NCBI GenBank assembly: GCA_016177765.1
Contig: JACOUP010000008.1
Coordinates: 315,021 to 379,020, forward strand
Reading direction: 5' to 3'
From: Deltaproteobacteria bacterium
GTDB taxonomy: Bacteria > UBA10199 > JACPAL01 > JACOUP01
Length of the DNA: 64,000 nucleotides
The notes below the pieces were generated by a model. That model had not been told where the DNA came from. It searched no databases and saw nothing but the letters and a program-made list of their open reading frames with translations. Shown here piece by piece: positions 57,201 through 64,000 of this stretch (the first letter of the stretch is position 1; each line of letters opens with the position of its first letter). The position numbers and the translations under genes are program-made.

Positions 57201-58993
57201 ACCACCTCCTCGGTGACCCTCAAAACCTCCTCAAGGGTTGTCATCCCCGCATTGACCTTTTCAAAGCCATCCTCGCGGATATCCTTCACCCCCATCTTGC
57301 GGAGTTGGTCCCTGACTTCCGTATCGGAGGCCTTGCGATAAATGAGGTCTCTGATAACATCATTGATCGGTGCCAGTTCGAAGAGGCCAACCCTCCCCTT
57401 GTAACCGGTCATCCGGCAATGGGAACACCCCTGCCCCCGAAACGCTGTTTTCACAAGCTTGACCCAGGGGCCTAAACGGGTTTTGTCTATTGAAACCTCT
57501 TCACGACAATGGGTGCAGATTCTCCGGACCAGCCGTTGATTCAGGATACCGACAAGGGCCGAAGAGAGGAGGAAGGATTCGACCCCCAGATCCAGAAGCC
57601 GCGACAAGGCCCCCGACGCCGTATTGGTATGGAGTGTCGAGAGGACCATATGCCCTGTCATCGCGGCTCTCACCGCAATGTCCGCTGTTTCGGCGTCACG
57701 AATCTCTCCGATCATCACCACGTTCGGATCCTGACGCAAAATAGCCCTGAGGGCGGTGGCAAAGGTGATCCCCGCCTTCGGGTTGACCTGGGCTTGATTG
57801 ACCCCCGGAATCTCGCTTTCCACAGGGTCCTCAATGGAAACGATATTTTTTTCCGGGGAATTGATTCGCAAGAGACCCCCATAGAGGGTCGTCGACTTGC
57901 CGGATCCTGTTGGCCCTGTGACCAGAAAAAGCCCATAACTCTTGGCGACCAGTTCCGAAAAAAGTTTCCGGTCCTTCTCGCTAAAACCGAGGTCCTCAAT
58001 GGTGATCAGATTCTCCTTGGAGAGGAGCCGGATCGCCACCTTTTCCCCTTTGGTTGTCGGGTAGGTGGAGACCCTTAAGTCCAGTCTGTTCCCCAGGAGA
58101 CTGATGCGGATCCGGCCATCCTGGGGGATCCTCCTTTCGGCGATATCAAGGCCGGCCATGATCTTGATTCGTGAAATAATCGGGAGATGCATCGGACGGG
58201 GCAGGACTTGTTTCTCTTCCAGAAAACCGTCAATCCGGTAACGGACCCGGAGCGAATCCTGTACCGGTTCGATATGAATATCGCTCGCCCGTTCGGAATA
58301 GGCACGACTGATCATCTGGTTGACAGAGGCCACAATTTTTGGCCCGGAGGCGATCTCCTGTAATTTTTCAGAGAGACCGGTCATCCCCTCATCATCTCCA
58401 ATCCCGATGACCTCCAGATCCGACAATCCCTTGGGTGGCACACCATTGTGTGACACACCCTTGGGCGAATCGCCCTTGGGTGACACACCATTGTGTGACA
58501 CACCCTTGGGCGAATCGCCTTTTTCAGAGGCCTCCCGCCGCCAGTCGCTGGAGTAGTAGTGGTCTATCGCCTCCAGGATTTCCCCCCTGGAAGAGAGAAC
58601 AGGGTCAACCTCCGCATGGAGAACCGCCTTCAGGTCATCCAAGGCGGCCAGTTCCAAAGGATTGGCCATCGCCACAACAATTTTCTCCCCATCCTGACGG
58701 AGGGGGAAAACGGTATAACGTTTGGCCAAGGCGAGCGGGACCCTCTTGACCGTCTCCGGATAAATTGTTGTCTCCGCGAGAGAGACAAAGGGGATATGGA
58801 GTGCCTGGCTGAGAAATTGGAGGATCTGTTCTTCGGTAACGAATTTTTTTTGGATAAGGATCTGGGCCAAATCGACCCCCAGGTCTTCCTGACTGACCTT
58901 GGCAACGGCCAACTGCTCCGGCGTGACGAGCCCGGCAACCACCAGGTCCCCCCCCATCCCATCCAACATCTTGTAGCTCGGTTCGGTCTGCAT
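57197..58993 (-). CDS. pilB: Type IV pilus extension ATPase
   Basis: PilB drives pilus extension. The 598-residue protein has the N-terminal MshEN domain (residues 1-155), the GspE core with Walker A GPTGSGKST (~363), RQDPNVVMIGEIRDAETADIA, HTNTASGAL, and a zinc Cys quartet (CTHC and CSHC). A (DSPKG, VSHNG, VSPKG) repeat, residues ~158-188, fills the linker between the two parts and is encoded by a 90-bp array of palindromic units. Confidence 0.95.
   Translation of the reverse strand: MQTEPSYKMLDGMGGDLVVAGLVTPEQLAVAKVSQEDLGVDLAQILIQKKFVTEEQILQFLSQALHIPFVSLAETTIYPETVKRVPLALAKRYTVFPLRQDGEKIVVAMANPLELAALDDLKAVLHAEVDPVLSSRGEILEAIDHYYSSDWRREASEKGDSPKGVSHNGVSPKGDSPKGVSHNGVPPKGLSDLEVIGIGDDEGMTGLSEKLQEIASGPKIVASVNQMISRAYSERASDIHIEPVQDSLRVRYRIDGFLEEKQVLPRPMHLPIISRIKIMAGLDIAERRIPQDGRIRISLLGNRLDLRVSTYPTTKGEKVAIRLLSKENLITIEDLGFSEKDRKLFSELVAKSYGLFLVTGPTGSGKSTTLYGGLLRINSPEKNIVSIEDPVESEIPGVNQAQVNPKAGITFATALRAILRQDPNVVMIGEIRDAETADIAVRAAMTGHMVLSTLHTNTASGALSRLLDLGVESFLLSSALVGILNQRLVRRICTHCREEVSIDKTRLGPWVKLVKTAFRGQGCSHCRMTGYKGRVGLFELAPINDVIRDLIYRKASDTEVRDQLRKMGVKDIREDGFEKVNAGMTTLEEVLRVTEEVV
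58431..58520. repeat. Six 15-bp palindromic units in pilB (two 45-bp repeats)
   Basis: The plus strand reads TTGGGTGGCACACCA, TTGTGTGACACACCC, TTGGGCGAATCGCCC and then the same three again with single-base changes. Each unit is itself roughly palindromic. Because 15 is a multiple of three the frame is kept. Confidence 0.9.
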
Positions 58994-59022
58994 TTTAAAA
59001 ATTACCGGAGTTTCAATAGGTT

Positions 59023-59051
59023 ATTATACTGGAACTCAAGGGACAGGTCAA
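59023..59051 (-). promoter_or_regulatory. Predicted promoter of pilB-pilC
   Basis: TTGACC (59046-59051) and a perfect TATAAT (59023-59028) are 17 bases apart on the minus strand. Expected start is near 59016, giving a ~22-base leader with no obvious Shine-Dalgarno site. Confidence 0.6.
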
Positions 59052-59057
59052 TTAAGG

Positions 59058-59087
59058 TTGGCTGGTCTCTTTCTTTCATGTTATCAT
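59058..59087 (+). promoter_or_regulatory. Predicted promoter of pilT
   Basis: TTGGCT (59058-59063) and TATCAT (59082-59087) are 18 bases apart. The expected start (~59094) is at the ATG at 59096, making a leaderless transcript. The -35 boxes of this and the pilB promoter are only six bases apart. Confidence 0.5.
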
Positions 59088-59095
59088 TCAGGGAG

Positions 59096-60196
59096 ATGGC
59101 TTCTCTTCCCACCTCGGCTGAGCTCTTCACCCTCCTTGAAGAAAAAAGGGGGTCGGACCTCCATCTTGTGGTGGGGAGTCCGCCGCAGATTCGGATTGAC
59201 GGTCATCTTGTCCCGCTAGAAGCACCGGTGCTCACACCGGATTCCGTGAAAGATCTTTGCCACTCCCTGTTAACGCCAAAACAAAAAAAGGATCTTGAAA
59301 CGAGGAATGAGCTCGATTTTTCATTTTCCATGGGGGCCTCCCGGATCAGGGCCAATCTTTACCACGATCAAGGGAATCTCGCCGCGGCCTTGAGGAGGAT
59401 CCCGGCTAAAATTCCCTCGATGGAGGAGATCGGTCTCCCGGCTGTTGTGCAACAACTGATCTCCAAACCGCACGGCCTCATCCTCGTCACCGGCCCGACC
59501 GGTTCCGGCAAATCGACAACGATCGCCTCCATGATCGAATCTATCAATGAAACAAGGCACGATCATATCATGACCATCGAAGATCCCATTGAGTACCTCC
59601 ACCCCCACAAAAAAGGGCTCGTGAATCAGAGGGAGATCGGTCAGGACACGGAGGATTTTAAGACAGCCCTGAAGTACATCCTCCGTCAGGACCCCGATGT
59701 GATCCTGATCGGGGAGATGAGGGATCTGGAAACCATCGCCGCCGCCATCACCACCGCAGAAACAGGGCATCTTGTCTTTGCCACTCTCCATACCAATACC
59801 GCGGCCCAGGCGATCAACAGGATCATTGACGTCTTCCCCCCTCATCAACAGGCACAGGTCAGGACCCAGCTCTCCTTTATCCTGGAGGCGGTTTTAACAG
59901 AGACTCTTCTTCCGAAGATCGGCGGAGGCCGGATCCTGGCAATGGAAATCCTGATCCCCAATTCTGCCGTCAGGAACCTGATCCGTGAAGACAAGAGTCA
60001 TCAGATCCCGGCAACGATGCAGGTTGGCCAAGCGGAATCCGGGATGCAAACGATGAATCAGGCGTTGGCCCAACTGGTCAAGAAAGGGGTTGTCTCCCTC
60101 GAAGAGGCGAAAGGCCACGCTACCGACCCCGAGGAGTTCAGGAAACTGGTCGGCGGCACCCCCACCCCCTTAAGAAGTGCCAAAATGAATTATTAA
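59096..60196 (+). CDS. pilT: Type IV pilus retraction ATPase
   Basis: PilT powers pilus retraction and twitching. The 366-residue protein has the GSDLHLVVGSPPQIRIDGHL N-domain, Walker A GPTGSGKST (~133), DPDVILIGEMRDLETIAAA, and HTNTAAQAINRIIDVFP. ATG 59096 is preferred over ATG 59078 by promoter position, though GGGAG directly abuts it. It is divergent from pilB. Confidence 0.95.
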   Translation: MASLPTSAELFTLLEEKRGSDLHLVVGSPPQIRIDGHLVPLEAPVLTPDSVKDLCHSLLTPKQKKDLETRNELDFSFSMGASRIRANLYHDQGNLAAALRRIPAKIPSMEEIGLPAVVQQLISKPHGLILVTGPTGSGKSTTIASMIESINETRHDHIMTIEDPIEYLHPHKKGLVNQREIGQDTEDFKTALKYILRQDPDVILIGEMRDLETIAAAITTAETGHLVFATLHTNTAAQAINRIIDVFPPHQQAQVRTQLSFILEAVLTETLLPKIGGGRILAMEILIPNSAVRNLIREDKSHQIPATMQVGQAESGMQTMNQALAQLVKKGVVSLEEAKGHATDPEEFRKLVGGTPTPLRSAKMNY

Positions 60197-63177
60197 AATG
60201 AGGTCCCCAGTTCCAGAATCAAAACGCCATTCTTGATATTACTGCCCAGAATCGGATCGGTCAGGCCGGCGACGCGGGCCTGATTGACAACAATAATCCC
60301 ATACCCCAACCGGCCGGTCACCGGGATATGATACCCGATGACAAAGTCTCCCCGGAGTTCGGCACCGACCCCCAGGAGGAAGTCCTTGAAGAAATCGACA
60401 AAACCGCCTGTTTTTTGATCCTTGTTCCAGGCATCTCCATAATCGGCAAAGAGTCCCAGGTGGGCACTATTGAGAAAAAGCGGCAAGGTCCCCAGCCCCC
60501 TCTGGAGACGAAAGAGCGGGACCCTGTATTCTGCCGAGATAACCATCGCCCGGTCACGGGAAAAGGTCACGAGGGGAAGGCCGCGGAGGGAAAAGACACG
60601 ACTGGAGGTGCCGGTCAGAAACCCCTCACCGATCGCCCCACCAAGGCCAAAGTTGCCCTGAAAAAGTTGGTCCCCCAGGGCGATGCCACCGGCCGACCGA
60701 AGGGCTATCACATGGTGTTGCCACGGGAGGGGGAGAAAAAGCCGCTCCTCCCCCCAAAAGAGCTGTTGTTCCAGGCCAGCCTTGGAACCCAGGACCTCAT
60801 CGGTCAACATAAAATTCATGTTGAGGCGATGTCCCCCCTCCGGGCTGATGGAGGCCGGATAAAATTTTTGTCCCCGCGTATCCCAATTGTACTGGAAGTG
60901 GAGGCCGGCATACCTTCCCTCCGTCGGGACCGCCGTCCCTGTCGGGATTGTGGAGAGGTTGTCCCGACCCTCAAAAAAGTAGGAGACCGAGGTCCGGTGC
61001 GATCCCGCACCATCCAGAGGGATCCGGATCCCACTGTGTCCGCGCCAGCGTTGTTCAAAATAGTCGGACCCGATCCTGAAAATATCCCCGTAATTGACCG
61101 CATACCGCGAGGCCCCGGTAAAAAACGAGGGGGTCCAGCGGTTGTAGAAATAATCGGCGTTAAACCCGATAAATCGGGCATCGGTCCGGTAGGTCGGCCC
61201 CCCGAACCAGAAATGCCGCTCCAAGGGATCATGAGAACCGATCATCGCCGACACAAAGAGTGAACCGTCCAGATAGAGGGCGTTCGGCATGATGTAGTGC
61301 GGCAGGAGGGAGGGGCCCCAGGGGGAATAGGGTTTGGGTGGAGAAAGTAGGGACGGGTTGTCTGGCACCGATAATCGGTTTCGCTCAAATGCCGCGAAAC
61401 CGTTATCTGCACTCTCGGCCCGATTGTCCTTAGAAGGCTTTCGTGAATCGGGCCTGCGAGAGCTGCCGATCAACCCGTCCCTACTTTCTCCTAGAGCGAT
61501 TTTCCGTATCTCATACCCCCGTCCATGGTAATACTGGAAATAAAGACTCTTCGCGTCTGCGGAAACTGTCGGTGAGAAGGCACCTGTCAAAACGTTTGTG
61601 ATTTTTTCCGTTTTCTTCGTCTTGAACGTGTGCCGGTAGATATTGGCAATCCCGCTCCGGTCAGAAGAAAAATAGAGCGAAGAACCGTCAGGGTCCCAAA
61701 CCGGACCGGTCTCCATCGCGGGATCATCCGTCACCGGCGAAAAAATTTTCTTATCTGTATCAAAAATGGCAATGTCCCTTTTTCCCCTCTTGGGTGAACC
61801 ACCCTTCCAGATAGAGAGAGCCACCCGCTTGCCGTCAGGAGAAAAACGGGGGGTGTCCAGTTGTTCTGCCATCTGTCCTTCATAGATAATAGCTGTCTCT
61901 TTTGAGGCCAGGTCATAAAAAGCGAGAGAAGAACGCCCTGTTTCCTGAACAACAAAAACGAGTCTCTTGCCGTCCGGTGAAAAATCGGGATCCCTTCCCC
62001 TTTTTCCTTGAGTGAGCTGTTCCGATTTCCCGGTCTCGAGGTCAATCGTATGGAGATCTTCAAAATAGGAATACCGCTTCACCAGCCCCTGACTCGAAAA
62101 GACAACCCTCCGGCCTGACGGCTCAAAACGAAATCCGGAGGCGCTCTTTTTTAACACCACCCTCTTTTTTTCCCCCGTTGCCAAAACGAGACTCTGGATG
62201 GAGGGGGCCCGATGGACCGACTCCTCCAGGTAAATAAGGCTCTGACCATCCGGAGAGGGGGAGGGATGGAGATAACTGTCTTTCCCGGTGACAACCGGTT
62301 CCCCTTCTCGCAGACCCTCGGCCTCCAGGATTTTTTTCTGGTCGGCATACTTCTTCTCCAATTCTGCCTTCCATTCTCGCCAAAGGGTGCGGAACGTCTT
62401 GCCGTACGCACGCCAGGCCTTGTTGCTGAGACCAAAAAAGAGGGGGGAGGCGCCGTACTTGTGGGAGAATTTGATTAATTTATCTTTCCCCTGTTTGTCG
62501 GAAAGGAACTGCCAGAATTTCACCCCATAGAGGTATCCCGCCAGGTACCCGGGCCAGTCATACTGGGTCCCGGCCATCTGGTCGAGGTTCAGGAACTTCC
62601 CGTGGAGGGTGTCGGTCCGGAGAAGCATCTCGGAAAAACTGGCCCGCCCCCGCCCCGCCCCGGTCATCTCGGTCTCAAAAAAAGAGGCGATCCCTTCGGC
62701 AACCCAGGTGGGAGTCAGACCGTTGGGCGCAATCATCTTGCCGAAGAGAAACTTCAACCCCTTCATCGGGGCCCCAACATCGTTCAGGTGCAGGATATGG
62801 GTGTACTCGTGAAAGACGAGCTCCTTCAGCCAGTCGTCATAATACCCCAGCGCCGTCTCCGGCGAAGGGGGAACCACCCGAAGGAGGATGCTGTTATAAG
62901 GGAGGACCGTGGCAAAGCCGTTGGCCTGGTCATGATTGTCCACGATGACAACCTGCGTTTTCCCCCAGGGATAGACCCCAAAGATCGCTCCCAACTGTTG
63001 ATACGCCTCTTCCAATAAAGAGGCCGCCCTTTGGGAGAGAGCCTCCTCCCCTTCATGAAAATGGATGGCAAAGTGGTCCGTCTTCAGGGTGGACCAACGG
63101 AGAGAAGGATCAAACGTCGCTCCATAAAGGAGTGTGGGAAGAATTATAAAAAAGAGACAAAGGAGGTTCTTCCGCAT
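60193..63177 (-). CDS. Metalloprotease-like, PD40-propeller and beta-barrel fusion protein
   Basis: The 994-residue protein has a signal peptide (LLCLFFIILPTLLYG). Residues ~25-240 form a gluzincin-type peptidase domain with HEYTH (~125) and WVAEGIASFFE (third ligand Glu). Residues ~270-560 hold WD40-like (PD40) beta-propeller blades (SPDGQSLIYL, FSPDGKRLVFV, WDPDGSSLYFSS). Residues ~620-994 resemble an Omp85/BamA-type barrel (YHIPVTGRLGYGII) ending in Phe. A ~50-residue insert (~562-612) from a palindromic element links propeller and barrel. It would be an outer-membrane surface protease. Confidence 0.8.
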   Translation of the reverse strand: MRKNLLCLFFIILPTLLYGATFDPSLRWSTLKTDHFAIHFHEGEEALSQRAASLLEEAYQQLGAIFGVYPWGKTQVVIVDNHDQANGFATVLPYNSILLRVVPPSPETALGYYDDWLKELVFHEYTHILHLNDVGAPMKGLKFLFGKMIAPNGLTPTWVAEGIASFFETEMTGAGRGRASFSEMLLRTDTLHGKFLNLDQMAGTQYDWPGYLAGYLYGVKFWQFLSDKQGKDKLIKFSHKYGASPLFFGLSNKAWRAYGKTFRTLWREWKAELEKKYADQKKILEAEGLREGEPVVTGKDSYLHPSPSPDGQSLIYLEESVHRAPSIQSLVLATGEKKRVVLKKSASGFRFEPSGRRVVFSSQGLVKRYSYFEDLHTIDLETGKSEQLTQGKRGRDPDFSPDGKRLVFVVQETGRSSLAFYDLASKETAIIYEGQMAEQLDTPRFSPDGKRVALSIWKGGSPKRGKRDIAIFDTDKKIFSPVTDDPAMETGPVWDPDGSSLYFSSDRSGIANIYRHTFKTKKTEKITNVLTGAFSPTVSADAKSLYFQYYHGRGYEIRKIALGESRDGLIGSSRRPDSRKPSKDNRAESADNGFAAFERNRLSVPDNPSLLSPPKPYSPWGPSLLPHYIMPNALYLDGSLFVSAMIGSHDPLERHFWFGGPTYRTDARFIGFNADYFYNRWTPSFFTGASRYAVNYGDIFRIGSDYFEQRWRGHSGIRIPLDGAGSHRTSVSYFFEGRDNLSTIPTGTAVPTEGRYAGLHFQYNWDTRGQKFYPASISPEGGHRLNMNFMLTDEVLGSKAGLEQQLFWGEERLFLPLPWQHHVIALRSAGGIALGDQLFQGNFGLGGAIGEGFLTGTSSRVFSLRGLPLVTFSRDRAMVISAEYRVPLFRLQRGLGTLPLFLNSAHLGLFADYGDAWNKDQKTGGFVDFFKDFLLGVGAELRGDFVIGYHIPVTGRLGYGIIVVNQARVAGLTDPILGSNIKNGVLILELGTSF
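61340..61491. repeat. 152-bp palindromic element with nested hairpins
   Basis: A 21-bp perfect inverted repeat bounds the element (61340-61360 and 61471-61491; core GTAGGGACGGGTTG). Inside are two more stems: 61370-61384 with 61394-61407 (GCGAAACCG), and 61412-61425 with 61446-61462 (CTCTCG and GCCCGATT pairings, 3-base bulge). The three stems make a cloverleaf-like fold. Confidence 0.9.
61790..61804. repeat. Dispersed palindromic unit in the protease/barrel gene
   Basis: TTGGGTGAACCACCC matches the unit consensus and encodes GGSPKR on the minus strand. Confidence 0.55.
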
Positions 63178-63265
63178 GGTCGGACCCTTCCTCTATCGCA
63201 TATTTTTTGAAGAAAATACAGCCTTTACAAAAGAGGCCTCTTGTCAGTAGTCTGTTAGGCCTTCC

Positions 63266-64000
63266 ATGAGCTTCACGAAGGGTCTCAAATGTCGCGAGTG
63301 CCACACGGAATACCCCAAAGAACCGATCCATGTGTGTGAGTACTGCTTTGGTCCCCTGGAAGTTTCCTACAACTACGACGCCATCCGGAAAGAGTTGACC
63401 CGGAAGGTCATCGAAGGACGCGAACAGAACATGTGGCGGTACCGGGAACTCCTGCCAATTGACGGGGAGCCGACGGTCGGCCGGCAGGTCGGTTTTACCC
63501 CCTTGATCAAGGCCCCCAATCTGGCCCGGGCCCTCAAGATGAGAGCGGTTTATATCAAAAATGATGCCGTCAACTTCCCCACCCTCTCCTTTAAAGACAG
63601 GGTGGTCTCTGTGGCCCTCTCCAAGGCCAAGGAGTTTAATTACAAAACGGTCGCCTGCGCCTCCACCGGAAATCTGGCCAATTCCGTCGCCGCCAACGCT
63701 GCCGCCGCCTGCCTTGCCAGCTACATCTTTATCCCCCATGACCTGGAACAGGGGAAAATCCTGGGAACGATGATCTACGGAACCCATCTGATCGGCATCA
63801 AGGGGACCTATGATGAGGTCAACCGGCTCTGCAGTGAAATCGGTGCCAAATACCACTGGGCCTTTGTCAATATCAACATCCGTCCCTATTACGCAGAGGG
63901 GTCGAAAACCCTTGCCTATGAACTGATGGAACAGCTCGGCTGGAAGGTGCCGGACAACATCGTTGTCCCGATGGCCGGAGGTTCCCTCATCACCAAGATT
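63266..64000 (+). CDS. thrC: Threonine synthase, N-terminal part (runs off window edge)
   Basis: ThrC converts phosphohomoserine to threonine with pyridoxal phosphate. The visible 245 residues start with a zinc-ribbon-like CRECHTEYP...CEYC, then GFTPLIKAPNLAR, the PLP-lysine motif FPTLSFKDRV, ASTGNLANSVAANAAA (phosphate loop) and VVPMAGGSLITK. The zinc-ribbon type occurs in archaea and many bacteria. The reading frame stays open to the window end. No clear promoter is seen in the 88 bases upstream. Confidence 0.93.
   Translation, partial: MSFTKGLKCRECHTEYPKEPIHVCEYCFGPLEVSYNYDAIRKELTRKVIEGREQNMWRYRELLPIDGEPTVGRQVGFTPLIKAPNLARALKMRAVYIKNDAVNFPTLSFKDRVVSVALSKAKEFNYKTVACASTGNLANSVAANAAAACLASYIFIPHDLEQGKILGTMIYGTHLIGIKGTYDEVNRLCSEIGAKYHWAFVNINIRPYYAEGSKTLAYELMEQLGWKVPDNIVVPMAGGSLITKI

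Noticed and set aside
58431-58520. Repeat array considered as a CRISPR
   Set aside because: Units are contiguous 15-mers without spacers and lie within pilB coding sequence.
58559-59095. N-terminal extension of pilT
   Set aside because: It overlaps pilB antisense and the divergent promoters; PilT homologues start near the GSDLH domain.
61340-61491. Cloverleaf-like fold considered as a tRNA
   Set aside because: There is no T-loop or anticodon-stem consensus and no CCA-type acceptor geometry; the stems are palindromic element arms.

Overview
The window looks like a chromosomal segment of a Gram-negative, diderm bacterium of deltaproteobacterial grade. The support is an outer-membrane and lipoprotein-rich proteome (many lipoboxes, beta-barrels, two Lgt, LspA, LpoB-like), a full type IV pilus operon, and the gene order rplU-rpmA-obgE-proB-proA-rsfS-gpmI. 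Species cannot be named from sequence alone. Genes are packed tightly, with many ATGA, GTGA and TAATG overlaps. No rRNA, tRNA or CRISPR array was seen.

Layout. 1-9.5 kb: ftsK with a following secreted protein, the ychF GTPase, a beta-barrel, dapE, a pseudo-REC/GGDEF/HD-GYP signalling protein, a TPR protein and a patatin lipase. 9.5-17.6 kb: xseA and xseB-ispA-tlyA, split by an accessory stretch holding a three-gene nucleotidyltransferase operon between 70-bp direct repeats and two unknown genes with duplicated leaders. 17.6-29.4 kb: an envelope run with a TPR protein, lipoproteins and a peptide ABC transporter, whose binding protein is separated from its permeases by an orphan gene, an LpoB-like lipoprotein and its COG3014-like partner. 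29.4-41.1 kb: a zinc-peptidase lipoprotein, lgt, ileS, lspA, a second lgt paralogue, a CPBP protease, a pseudouridine synthase, an exonuclease-fold protein, rimO and a CrtC/tocopherol-cyclase-like protein. 41.1-49.2 kb: rng, then ribosome, proline and glycolysis housekeeping genes. 49.2-53.4 kb: an atoE-type transporter and acetoacetyl-CoA synthetase separated by a HigBA-like toxin-antitoxin pair. 53.3-60.2 kb: type IV pilus genes pilB-pilC-pilA and minor pilins, with divergent pilT. 60.2-64 kb: a metalloprotease/propeller/barrel fusion and the start of threonine synthase.

The most unusual theme is small palindromic DNA elements sitting in frame inside housekeeping genes (tlyA, rluA-like, rimO, gpmI, acetoacetyl-CoA synthetase, pilB, lipoproteins, the protease/barrel fusion). 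They include a 15-bp GGGTG-NNN-CACCC unit that becomes a Gly-X-Ser-Pro-Lys repeat in protein, and a 152-bp element with 21-bp perfect inverted ends and nested hairpins. A second theme is sigma70-like promoters placed so that the predicted transcript begins at or within a few bases of the start codon, suggesting leaderless mRNAs. A third is the S4-less tlyA abutting ispA where dxs would often be found.
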